Virus record (IMG/VR): IMGVR_UViG_3300036852_000204
Coordinates: 1-63,092 of that record
From: a virus
Length of the DNA: 63,092 nucleotides
Direction: 5' to 3' (one strand)
The translations under genes and the position numbers were made by a program. Below are positions 6,594-13,576 of this stretch, piece by piece (position 1 is the stretch's first letter; each line of letters begins with the position of its first letter). The notes below the pieces were generated by a model, which worked only from the letters and a program-made list of their open reading frames with translations, was not told the origin of the DNA and ran no database searches.

Positions 6594-7103
6594 TCACTCC
6601 CACCTGACTTGAAGGGTTTCGCCACCGTTGGAAAGCTGAGCGCCCGGTATCGCATCGCCGCCCTTGAGCGCATCCAATAGAGCCCGTTTGTCCAGCTTCG
6701 GGTCTGAAGGCTTCCAGAACATGCTTGGAATGTCGGCTTCCTCGACAACGACCACGCTGGGCGGTGTGCGCTTGCGCGTGATGGTGCCAACGTCGGTTTC
6801 GAACTTCGGCAAGCCGGCAAGCTCCATGGCCAGCAAGATCGCCTCGCGCAAGCTCCCCTGCTGGCCAGCAAGGCGTTCTCGCCTGCTCTTGAGCCTGTCG
6901 ATCATGTCGTCAATGCCGACGCCCATGGCGCGAATTTCAGCCAGCCGCACTAGGCCCGCGCGGATCGCCTCTTGGATGTTGGTCTCGCCCTCGACCATGT
7001 CCATCTTGGCCTGGTCGTCGTCGGCCAGGATGTCGCGATAGGTTGCAAGGAGAACCTTGGCGGCCTCAGTTTCCTTGTGCAGGGCGTGTGCCGGCTCTGA
7101 CAT
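6594..7103 (-). CDS. Siphovirus Gp157-like protein
   Basis: 169 residues: a long N-terminal coiled coil (LKSRRERLAGQQGSLREAIL), then TITRKRTPPSVVVVEEADIP and a C-terminal ALKGGDAIPGAQLSNGG, the conserved order of the Gp157 family. Members lie beside recombinases in many phages. Some are described as affecting phage resistance or nuclease inhibition, but the biochemical role is not settled. Confidence 0.85.
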   Translation of the reverse strand: MSEPAHALHKETEAAKVLLATYRDILADDDQAKMDMVEGETNIQEAIRAGLVRLAEIRAMGVGIDDMIDRLKSRRERLAGQQGSLREAILLAMELAGLPKFETDVGTITRKRTPPSVVVVEEADIPSMFWKPSDPKLDKRALLDALKGGDAIPGAQLSNGGETLQVRWE

Positions 7104-7109
7104 GACTGG

Positions 7110-7301
7110 CTACTCCTTGACTTGTTTCGGTGGCTTCGGCAGTGGCAACCAGTGGGTAGGCTTACGTGGATGCCCCACCGGATGATGATCAACGCGGATC
7201 ATCTCGGGCTGTACGCTCTTCTGCCAACCCGTCACCGTCTCCGGGTAGAACAGGATCAGCAGCTTTCCTGTCGGCGCAGTTTCGATGGGCTGCCATTCCA
7301 T
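7110..7301 (-). CDS. DUF551 protein, 63 aa
   Basis: Starts MEWQPIETAPTGKLLILF and ends THWLPLPKPP. Normal family length. Third of four DUF551 members in this genome; packed 6 bp before the Gp157-like gene. Confidence 0.75.
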   Translation of the reverse strand: MEWQPIETAPTGKLLILFYPETVTGWQKSVQPEMIRVDHHPVGHPRKPTHWLPLPKPPKQVKE

Positions 7302-7304
7302 CGC

Positions 7305-7667
7305 TCAAAACTCCGTCCCTGAGTTCTCCGGCAGATCGACCGCCATCAGAACCTCGCGCAGATGCTGGATCGCTGCATCCGCGCTCTCGTTATCCCGTAT
7401 CAAGGCCAAGCCGTTGGTGATCAGCTCCTTGCCCTGCTGGATTTTCAGAAGGCGGAACTGTTCTTCGCGTTCGGCGCGTTCCTTCGGGGTGCGGGCGTTG
7501 AGGATGGAGATCGAGCCTTGCAGGTCAGCCATGAGGTAGGGCCTCGACAGGTTGACGATGCAGTCCTTCGCCATCGCATCGATCCTCGCCTTGCTCTCTG
7601 GCGTCTTTGGCTCCTGGCGCTCGATGGATGTCACAGGACCACGCATAAAGGTGACGACGTTGCTCAT
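7305..7667 (-). CDS. Hypothetical protein, 120 aa
   Basis: Soluble and mostly helical, with a short N-terminal strand region (MSNVVTFMRGPVTS) and an amphipathic helix (KERAEREEQFRLLKIQQG). ATGA overlap with the upstream gene. No family recognised. Confidence 0.7.
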   Translation of the reverse strand: MSNVVTFMRGPVTSIERQEPKTPESKARIDAMAKDCIVNLSRPYLMADLQGSISILNARTPKERAEREEQFRLLKIQQGKELITNGLALIRDNESADAAIQHLREVLMAVDLPENSGTEF

Positions 7668-7867
7668 GGGCGTGAGACCTTCTCGACAGGAGCGCCGTTC
7701 GAATACTCAACGATCTTGGTGTTGATGCAGGCGATCATCTCGCGTGCCGCCCACTCGACACCCGCATAGAACTCAGCCGTTTGCGGTATCGTCTTTCGGC
7801 CAGGATCGATCATGTCGCACGCAAAGCGGTAGGCGACGCGCAGGCCATCTTCGTAAGTGGCGCTCAT
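7664..7867 (-). CDS. Hypothetical protein, 67 aa
   Basis: Compact acidic protein (MSATYEDGLRVAYRFACDMI ... FYAGVEWAAREMI). Overlaps both neighbours by 4 bp, so it is surely co-translated. Function unknown. Confidence 0.65.
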   Translation of the reverse strand: MSATYEDGLRVAYRFACDMIDPGRKTIPQTAEFYAGVEWAAREMIACINTKIVEYSNGAPVEKVSRP

Positions 7868-8043
7868 TGCACGGTCTCCGTCTCATGGGCGGTCTTTTCG
7901 ACCGGCGCGAACACTTCCAACTCTCCAATCTCAGCCAACTCGTCTTTGGAGAATTGCGACACGAAGTGGTGCGCTTCCTCTGGGCTGTCGGCCTTGACCT
8001 CAACCTCGCCGTCGATGGAGAAGTGGACCTTGTAGGTGATCAT
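7864..8043 (-). CDS. Hypothetical protein, 59 aa
   Basis: MITYKVHFSIDGEVEVKADSPEEA suggests a small alpha/beta protein with acidic C-terminus, of a type common in phage early operons. ATGA overlaps on both sides. Confidence 0.65.
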   Translation of the reverse strand: MITYKVHFSIDGEVEVKADSPEEAHHFVSQFSKDELAEIGELEVFAPVEKTAHETETVQ

Positions 8044-8273
8044 GGGCTTGCCTCCGCACGTTTGCGCCGCCTGTAATCTCGCTGCCAGCGCCGTTCCTTC
8101 GCGCAAAAGGCTGGATTGCGGGCTCGCTTCTGCCTCACCCATTCTGCGTGGTAGCCGGGCGGGGTTGCGCGAGTGACCCTGACGTATTGAAGCGAGCAGC
8201 CAACCTCTTCGGCGATAGCAGCGACGGACCAACCAAGGGCCAGAAACCCGCGAATGCGCTCCTTTTTGGTCAT
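8040..8273 (-). CDS. HTH DNA-binding protein, 77 aa
   Basis: An N-terminal helix-turn-helix (KKERIRGFLALGWSVAAIAE, then EVGCSLQYVRV) is followed by a strongly basic region (RRWQRDYRRRKRA). The recognition segment resembles that in the broken gene at 2336-2621. Likely a small transcription regulator of the early operon. Confidence 0.65.
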   Translation of the reverse strand: MTKKERIRGFLALGWSVAAIAEEVGCSLQYVRVTRATPPGYHAEWVRQKRARNPAFCAKERRWQRDYRRRKRAEASP

Positions 8274-8392
8274 CGGTGCAGCACTCCATAAAGAGCCACG
8301 GTCAAGGCCACGGACCCGAAAGTCAGCAAGAGGCTCATCGCTAGCCAGAAGGCGACGGGTCGGATGCCGTGTTGATTGATGTCGTCGGTCAT
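8270..8392 (-). CDS. 40-aa single-pass membrane protein
   Basis: MTDDINQHGIRPVAFWLAMS then LLLTFGSVALTVALYGVL: one transmembrane helix with an acidic N-terminus. Overlaps the next gene as ATGA; its ATG lies just outside repeat copy 4. Confidence 0.6.
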   Translation of the reverse strand: MTDDINQHGIRPVAFWLAMSLLLTFGSVALTVALYGVLHR

Positions 8393-8394
8393 GG

Positions 8395-8444
8395 TTCACG
8401 GCTTCGTTGGTTGATGACGCGCACTTGGAGATAGTCACCCCGGC
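8395..8444 (-). repeat. Dispersed bipartite repeat, copy 4
   Basis: TTCACGG, 26 bases, then GAGATAGTCACCCCGGC. Inverted relative to copy 5; the stop codon of the enclosed gene starts directly beside it. Confidence 0.85.
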
Positions 8445-8783
8445 CTAGTACGAAGTGCTTCCGTCCGGTCCCGGTGGGCGCTCCATGTAGTGCGTGACGT
8501 ATTCTGCCCGCAGTTCAAGTTCCTCCATCTTCAGAATGTGGAACCACCTGCCGCACGGCTTTCTGTAGGCGTCGGTAATCCGCCACGCGTCTGACATTCC
8601 GAACGATGAAGGCGAGGCGCCCACGCTTAGCCAGAGGTCCACGCGGTCAAGTTGCGAACGCTCAGCGTCGAATTCCCTGATCGATTTCCAAGCCCCCATG
8701 TTCTTCCGTGATTTGGTGGCTTCGCCGGCTTCCCTGGCCCTTTCTTCCCAAGGCCTCTCCTGGTCGTCCATTACGCTGCCCAT
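8445..8783 (-). CDS. Hypothetical protein in a repeat-flanked cassette, 112 aa
   Basis: MGSVMDDQERPWEERAREAG then a basic segment and WLSVGASPSSFGMSDAWRIT. Mixed charge, no membrane helix, no family recognised. An AGGAG site lies 8 bases before ATG. The gene occupies the interior between inverted repeat copies 4 and 5. Confidence 0.6.
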   Translation of the reverse strand: MGSVMDDQERPWEERAREAGEATKSRKNMGAWKSIREFDAERSQLDRVDLWLSVGASPSSFGMSDAWRITDAYRKPCGRWFHILKMEELELRAEYVTHYMERPPGPDGSTSY

Positions 8784-8798
8784 CTTCCTCGCTCCTAT

Positions 8799-8909
8799 TC
8801 ACCATTTGGCCGGGGTGACTATCTCTGCTGGTCCGGCAAAATCTTCGCTGGCCTTGAATTCAATCTGGAACCGGGAGTACCCGGCAGCGTTTGGAGAGAA
8901 GCCATTCAC
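8799..8909 (-). CDS. Possible 36-aa peptide
   Basis: GTG-initiated frame (NGFSPNAAGYSRFQIEFKAS) that ends inside repeat copy 5 with GPAEIVTPAKW. It looks protein-like but has no clear ribosome binding site. It may be the 5' remnant of a gene cut by the repeat. Confidence 0.35.
   Translation of the reverse strand: MNGFSPNAAGYSRFQIEFKASEDFAGPAEIVTPAKW
8809..8858 (+). repeat. Dispersed bipartite repeat, copy 5 (inverted to copy 4)
   Basis: GCCGGGGTGACTATCTC, 26 bases, then CCTTGAA. Shares the GGTCCGGC block with copy 3 in the variable middle. Confidence 0.9.
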
Positions 8910-8995
8910 CTACAAACGCCACCGGGTTCCCCCCGCATCACCTGACGGACCCTCGGACGGACGACCCCGCGCGCCCAACCGTCAGGCAAACTGGT

Positions 8996-9244
8996 TCAAG
9001 CGCTGATGCGCTCTTCATTCTTGCTGCTGACGGTGTGGATCTTCCGATCCGCAGGCCAGTCGATCTCCTGGCAAACATCAGCAAAGAGTTCGTGGATCGC
9101 ATCGCAGTGGTGGGCGATGGCATCGATCTTGGTCTGATCTCTGAGGCTGTAGGCGTCGGCCCAGCGCTTGGTGAGCAGCGCTATGAGGTCGTCTCTGCCG
9201 ATGGCGATGGCGGACTCGGCGTCTGGGTGGGACTTGGGTTGCAT
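8996..9244 (-). CDS. First gene of the leftward operon, 82 aa
   Basis: MQPKSHPDAESAIAIGRDDL then an alpha-helical, His-rich middle (KIDAIAHHCDAIHELFADVC). Start chosen for the GAGAGG site 5 bases upstream; an upstream in-frame ATG lacks one. It lies about 100 bp downstream of pL. Function unknown. Confidence 0.65.
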   Translation of the reverse strand: MQPKSHPDAESAIAIGRDDLIALLTKRWADAYSLRDQTKIDAIAHHCDAIHELFADVCQEIDWPADRKIHTVSSKNEERISA

Positions 9245-9342
9245 TAGCCTCTCCCGTGGAATTTCGTGTCGCTGAACCTGCACCGTTGATTGCCACTAGG
9301 GCGGTTGCGTTGGGGTTCGGTGCGGCTCAGCGACGATTGGAC

Positions 9343-9390
9343 AGTACAAAACGTACAGCGCGTCGTCAAGTACATTTTGTACAGTTGTAC
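9343..9390 (-). promoter_or_regulatory. pL: Leftward early promoter pL with GTAC operators
   Basis: On the minus strand TTGACG (9364-9369) and TGTACT (9343-9348) are 15 bp apart. Overlapping dyads: GTAC-5-GTAC at 9344-9356 and GTACA-TTT-TGTAC at 9370-9382, with a further GTAC at 9387. The block CGCGCTGTACGT between the hexamers is identical in pR. It lies between the repressor and the first leftward gene, where repressor binding would silence the early operon. Confidence 0.7.
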
Positions 9391-9430
9391 GGGGTGCGCA
9401 AGTTTTTGTGGAAAAGTGTGGCGCGGTTGC

Positions 9431-10097
9431 CTAGTTGGACCGGCGGTAGAAGGCGGCCATCACGCCGACGATGAAATCGTCCGTCGTTTCTTTGGTCGCG
9501 AAGTCCGGATTGAGCGGCACAAGCGCAATGCGCGAGCCGTGGTCGTTCTCGGCAACAATGCGCAACTTTCGGATCATCGCCTTCTTGCCGTCACGCGCCA
9601 GAACCATATTACCGGGCTGCGCTTTGCGGTCGGGATCAACGATCACGGTATCGCCCGGATAAAGGGAGTACGGCGACCCGCCAGGGTCAACCATGCTGTC
9701 GTCCTGTACCTCAAGGGCGAAGGCATCGACAGACAAGTTTTCTCCTTCCGGCACCACAACAAATCCCCGCGCTTCGGCACTTAGAAGCGTTGCTCGAAAT
9801 GTATCAGCACTGCTGATGGCCGTCCAACGCACGATCGGAATCTGGCGCAGGCCACTTCCGCTTTTCGCTGTCAGTGCGCCGGGGCTTTTTTGCTCCGCGG
9901 CCTGTCAGTAACCAGTCGACACTCACGCGATACGCCCTTGCGTACTTTACTGCGGCTTGGCGACTCGGGGGCCGCTGCCCGTTCTCGTTGGACCTGTAGG
10001 TATTCTCGTTCCAACCAAATGCCCTCGCCGCATCCGTGGCCGTTTTGTAGCCGGCTTCTTTGCGCGCTTCCTGCAGTCTGTCTGCGATCTCTTTCAT
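9431..10097 (-). pseudogene. CI-like repressor split by a +1 frameshift
   Basis: The N-terminal frame from ATG 10097 encodes an HTH_XRE domain (RLQEARKEAGYKTATDAARA ... VDWLLTGRG) and stops at 9804. The C-terminal frame encodes an S24/LexA-like fold (QDDSMVDPG with the expected Ser, then YPGDTVIVDP and ARDGKKAMIRKL) and is open upstream through IPIVRW. Both would join as one protein of about 220 residues if the A6 run (T6 on plus, 9886-9891) had five bases. As given, a full repressor would need a +1 shift. It should bind the GTAC operators at pL and pR. Confidence 0.75.
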
Positions 10098-10106
10098 AGC
10101 CGCTAC

Positions 10107-10161
10107 GTACAGGCTTGTACAGTACGGAGGGCGTTGACAAACGCGCTGTACGTGTTGTACC
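10107..10161 (+). promoter_or_regulatory. pR: Rightward early promoter pR with GTAC operators
   Basis: TTGACA (10134-10139), then TGTACC 16 bp on (10156-10161). GTACA-GGCT-TGTAC at 10107-10120 lies upstream, and GTAC-5-GTAC at 10148-10160 sits between the hexamers. It is the mirror of pL with near-identical sequence. It drives the Cro-like gene and, on the other strand, the same gap must carry the repressor promoter. Confidence 0.7.
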
Positions 10162-10194
10162 GTTGCGCGAAATGAACTGCGCGGAGAGGCATCC

Positions 10195-10437
10195 TTGCAG
10201 ACCTTTCGAGACCTGATCGCGCGCTGGCCAACTGTCGCTGAATTCGGGCGGGATATTGGGGTTGAGTACCAGGCCGCCCGCAAGATGCACGAACGGGACA
10301 GCATCCGCGACGTGCATTGGACGGCCGTTGTGGCGGCGGCCCGTAAGCGTGGCATCCGCGTCACAGTGGAGGCGCTTGCTGCGATGAAGTCCCGCGGGGG
10401 AAACGAAGGCCGGGGCGGCGGTCGCGTAGCCGCCTGA
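10195..10437 (+). CDS. Cro-like regulator
   Basis: 80 residues from TTG (GGAGAGG nine bases or fewer upstream). LIARWPTVAEFGRDIGVEYQ ... HERDSIRDVHWTAVVAAARK is a small helix-turn-helix of the type often found in the Cro position of alphaproteobacterial prophages. Divergent from the repressor and first gene after pR, so it likely represses repressor synthesis during lytic growth. Confidence 0.7.
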   Translation: MQTFRDLIARWPTVAEFGRDIGVEYQAARKMHERDSIRDVHWTAVVAAARKRGIRVTVEALAAMKSRGGNEGRGGGRVAA

Positions 10438-11393
10438 GTTAGTACCCAGTCCCACTACGCGTCACCCCTCTACGCTTACGAATGTGGCAAAGTTGTGTAG
10501 TCAATTAACCACGTTGCCGCGCTGTGCACAAGTGAAATGCTCGCTTCCGTACAAACACTTACGTGACGAGTCCTCTAGCTAACCTGTGCGTTTCTTGGCG
10601 TTTGTGGACGGCGGGTCCGGTTTTGCTGCCCTACAGCAAGATGTGGCCTTCGCGATTGCCCTGCATCTCCAAGCCGGGCCTGCCTCCCACAGATGCCGCA
10701 AGGCACACAGTAAAGCGCTGCTGTTGGGGTTCATCGCCCATAGGTGGCGCAGGCCGAAGGTCACCGGCCCAGGTAGCTCGGGTGATGCTGGGCGAAGCGG
10801 GCTGGCGGACGCGGCAAGTTCAGGGTTCAGCGTGTTCGAGCGCCGGTCGGCTTACGTCAAGCGAGGTCTAAAGCGCGGGCGTCCCGGTCGCCCACCTCGG
10901 GCCGCTGACCCCTGCCAAGCTAGTTTAGTGCGGTAGCGTTCTGCGGATCACCCGCGCCGTACCCAGGTAGGTCGAAGGGACGACTGAACTGGCTCTGTGG
11001 CGTGGCTCCTGACCAGCAATAGTCGTGGGCTTTCGAGCGTCACGTGAGCGGGTGAAGGCCTCGGCCGAGGCTGACGCTCTTGGTCCGCAGAATCCTGCCG
11101 CAGTTTTCGTTGCGTCACGCGTCTCACTAGAAAATTTGGGGGATTTGCCGTGCGCAATCGTCGCTACGATGCCGACCTATTCCTGCGTGAGCGCTTCCAT
11201 GCGCTCCGCCCGTCCATCAATCAGATATCGGAACAGCCTGGCGAAATCATGACGCGCCAGCACCCATCAGCTTGTAGCGCTGATGCGGGGCCTGCAAGTC
11301 AGCGGCCCCGGAACCCTTCTCGGGTTCTTTCCTCCCTAGACTCGGGCGCTGGGCTCACGCCTGGCGCCCCTCTTTCGGGGGAGGGCGAGTAAA
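10438..11393 (+). other. Long leader without a convincing gene
   Basis: About 950 bp. Open frames exist (10586-10936 plus; 11150-11392 plus) but lack good ribosome sites and recognisable domains. The 3' part is rich in hairpins, ending with one whose right arm contains the Shine-Dalgarno of the GcrA-like gene. It may contain the antitermination or sRNA functions that the early rightward operon otherwise lacks. Confidence 0.45.
11311..11333 (+). terminator. Terminator-like hairpin in the leader
   Basis: GAACCC-TTCTC-GGGTTC followed by TTTCC. Two more hairpins follow (GGGCGC/GCGCCC at 11344-11369 and CCCC/GGGG at 11367-11380) that share bases and so exclude each other. Confidence 0.4.
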
Positions 11394-11912
11394 ATGGAAA
11401 AGGGCTCAACCTGGTCCGGCCCAAAACGCGAGCGCATGTACGCTCTGTGGATCGGTGGCTGCAGCGCCGCCACCGTTGCGCGCATTCTCAACAATGAGTT
11501 CGGTTCCGCACACACGCGCAACTCCATCATCGGCCAAATGAACCGGCACTACCCGGATGCGCCGAGCCACAAAATCCACGAGAACAAGGCTCGCAAACGC
11601 AAGCCGCGGCCCCGCCCGACGCGCGTACCCCTATCGCCGCTGCAGGCCATTATGGCGCAGAAGGCCCCGATGCCGCCGCGTTCGGAGACGGATGTTGCGC
11701 GCGTGTCCTTTGCGGACCTAGAGAACGGCAAGCACTGTAAGTTCATCCCCGGCAATCCAGGCGACGATTTTCGCCTCGACAAACCGATATACTGCGGCAT
11801 GCCGCCCGTGCCCGGAACGCACTATTGCGAGCCGCACCTTGTCCGCTGCCACTCTCCGCCTGAGCTGAGAATCCGCGTGCGCGTCTCCGACAAGACCAAG
11901 GAGTTCGCGTGA
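11394..11912 (+). CDS. GcrA-like cell-cycle regulator
   Basis: 172 residues. The N-terminal WSGPKRERMYALWIGGCSAA then TVARILNNEFG and TRNSIIGQMNR matches the GcrA HTH with its conserved TRNxxIGK pattern. The C-terminal GKHCKFIPGNP ... YCGMPPVPGTHYCEPHLVRC matches the conserved CxWPxGxP/CG/YC..H end. Host GcrA is a sigma-70 cofactor that acts at promoters methylated at GAnTC. A phage copy early in the pR operon may redirect host transcription. Confidence 0.85.
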   Translation: MEKGSTWSGPKRERMYALWIGGCSAATVARILNNEFGSAHTRNSIIGQMNRHYPDAPSHKIHENKARKRKPRPRPTRVPLSPLQAIMAQKAPMPPRSETDVARVSFADLENGKHCKFIPGNPGDDFRLDKPIYCGMPPVPGTHYCEPHLVRCHSPPELRIRVRVSDKTKEFA

Positions 11913-12175
11913 CCAAATCCACCAAAGCCGATCAGGTCCGCGCATGGCTCAATGGCAGCGACCTTAACTCGCGAGAGATCGCCGAGGCGGTCGAATGCCA
12001 TCAAGGGTTCGTTCTGGCGATCAAGCAGCGGATGCTGCACCCAGAACGGGAGCGCAAGCGGAACCGCGATCGCAACGCCGCGCGTTGGCAGAACCCAGAG
12101 TGCCGCAAGAAGGCGGCATCATGGAATAGCCGTCGGCGAAAGCGAGCGATCGAGGATACCCACGTCAATGGATGA
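11909..12175 (+). CDS. HTH small basic protein, 88 aa
   Basis: GTG start overlaps the preceding stop (GTGA). SDLNSREIAEAVECHQGFVL is a likely helix-turn-helix; the rest is very basic (ERERKRNRDRNAARW). Co-transcribed with the GcrA-like gene; may be a DNA-binding partner. Function unknown. Confidence 0.6.
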   Translation: MTKSTKADQVRAWLNGSDLNSREIAEAVECHQGFVLAIKQRMLHPERERKRNRDRNAARWQNPECRKKAASWNSRRRKRAIEDTHVNG

Positions 12176-12314
12176 CCTCCGCACGATCCTGATGGCTGCT
12201 TCCTTCGGCTTACTCGTAGCTGTCGGAGCTATTTATTCCACCGGCTATGGCGGAAAGGTTGCTGGATTTGAGATCGGGCCTTCGGTGCCTTGGCTACGGG
12301 TGGCCGCACACTAG
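12168..12314 (+). CDS. 48-aa single-pass membrane protein
   Basis: MDDLRTILMAASFGLLVAVG is one hydrophobic helix, followed by a small polar and hydrophobic tail. Its start overlaps the end of the preceding gene by 8 bp. Confidence 0.55.
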   Translation: MDDLRTILMAASFGLLVAVGAIYSTGYGGKVAGFEIGPSVPWLRVAAH

Positions 12315-12316
12315 CC

Positions 12317-13303
12317 ATGGAAAACCGGAAGACCAGATTCGAGTTGGCGAAGTCCCTTTGTGTGCTTGCCGTGCTTGTCGGCGTTGCGGCTGCCGCCATC
12401 CAACTCGCCATCGACATTAGGCAGGGTGTGACAGCTGACATGACGGACCATGAGCGCCTTATCCAGATTGGGCAGATGTCCCTGATCACGGTGTTTGTCG
12501 TGATCCTGGGGGCGATCGCCGGCACGTGGGTCAGCAACGGTCACTGGAAGTGGGCAGCATGCCTCTACGCCGTAGCCAGCGTCTGCATGGCGGTCACAGC
12601 GTCGAACGGCATGGACTTCCTCGCCAACAAGACGGTTGCCCGCACGCAGGCACAGATCAAGAAAGCCACGGCAGAGCGCGACATCACCGACATCAAAAAC
12701 AAGCTCACCCTGGATGAGCGCAAGGAAAAGCAGGAAAACCTCTGGCGAACCTACCTTTCCGCAAGGGGTAGCGAGAAGGACAAGGTTCTTTCCGAGATCA
12801 AGGCCGCCACGCAGGAGGCTGTAGACCTGAAATCAGACGTGGATGTCGTGCAATTGGGTGTCGGCGGTTCGATCAGCTACCACTTCGGGTGGCGCCCGGA
12901 GGCTATCCAGGAAGCCAGGGCCATCGCCATACCGATCGTCACCATGGTCTTGAAGGCGTTGCTGATTTCCATCGGCTTCGGCTGCTGGCCGAACACAGCA
13001 GCGAAGCAATGGGAAACCTCGCCGCCAACACGGCTTGCCGTCGCTCATTTCCAGGAAAGCCCCCAGAAACTTTCTAAGGATGACGCGCGCAAGGACATCA
13101 TTTCCATGATCCACGCCGGGGCCAGTATCCGCTCGGGGCGAGAGCTATCGGAAAGGTGGGGCGTAGGCGAGGGCACAGTCAGCAAATGGCTGGGTGATTT
13201 TCGCAGGGAAGGGCTGATCAAGCGTCAACCAAACGGCAACGCACGGGGGGTCATCGCGGCTCCGCATGTGAACGGCAATGGGCGCGTGGCGGGTACGGCC
13301 TGA
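12317..13303 (+). CDS. Membrane protein with C-terminal winged helix
   Basis: 328 residues. Three or four N-terminal transmembrane helices (LCVLAVLVGVAAAAIQLAID; LITVFVVILGAIAGTWV; AACLYAVASVCMAVTA), a coiled coil (QAQIKKATAERDITDIKNKL), another hydrophobic stretch (IVTMVLKALLISIGFGCW), and a C-terminal GntR-like winged helix (RSGRELSERWGVGEGTVSKW). This layout suggests a membrane-tethered DNA-binding protein, for example anchoring the phage replicon or repressing from the membrane. No named family recognised. Confidence 0.7.
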   Translation: MENRKTRFELAKSLCVLAVLVGVAAAAIQLAIDIRQGVTADMTDHERLIQIGQMSLITVFVVILGAIAGTWVSNGHWKWAACLYAVASVCMAVTASNGMDFLANKTVARTQAQIKKATAERDITDIKNKLTLDERKEKQENLWRTYLSARGSEKDKVLSEIKAATQEAVDLKSDVDVVQLGVGGSISYHFGWRPEAIQEARAIAIPIVTMVLKALLISIGFGCWPNTAAKQWETSPPTRLAVAHFQESPQKLSKDDARKDIISMIHAGASIRSGRELSERWGVGEGTVSKWLGDFRREGLIKRQPNGNARGVIAAPHVNGNGRVAGTA

Positions 13304-13313
13304 AAAGCAGTAA

Positions 13314-13334
13314 GCCCGCCGGATCAGGGCGGGC
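13314..13334 (+). terminator. GC-rich hairpin after the membrane-HTH gene
   Basis: GCCCGCC - 7 bases - GGCGGGC, 10 bp after the stop codon. There is no immediate T-run, so it may be a weak or Rho-aided terminator or an mRNA-stabilising hairpin. Confidence 0.45.
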
Positions 13335-13416
13335 ACTTGGGTGGGCGTCTCTTGATTTTATCCGCTCTCGAACCGCTCGCAACGGGGAAAGAGCAACGCA
13401 CGAAGGAAAATGAACA

Positions 13417-13575
13417 ATGCACTTATACCCTAGAAATCCACTGAGTGTCAACAGCAACCCCTCGGTGTTCGACACGCTTGTCAAGCGCGCCGTTATCGCC
13501 GCTTACGTGTGGGGCCTGCTGTCCGTCGACACGACCCAGCATCTCGTCAACCGCTTCCAACTGTGGAGCGCGTGA
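13417..13575 (+). CDS. Hypothetical protein, 52 aa
   Basis: MHLYPRNPLSVNSNPSVFDT then RAVIAAYVWGLLSVDTTQHL. AAGGA lies about ten bases before ATG and the stop is 1 bp from the next ATG. Weakly hydrophobic middle; function unknown. Confidence 0.6.
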   Translation: MHLYPRNPLSVNSNPSVFDTLVKRAVIAAYVWGLLSVDTTQHLVNRFQLWSA

Positions 13576-13576
13576 G

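Noticed and set aside
9880-9900. A_AAA_AAG as a -1 programmed frameshift site in the repressor
   Set aside because: The heptamer is in the right frame for -1 slippage, but the C-terminal half lies in the +1 frame, so -1 shifting would not join the two parts.
10586-10936. Plus-strand frame of 116 codons in the leader
   Set aside because: No ribosome site, no recognisable domain and Arg-rich end; an equally open frame exists on the other strand.
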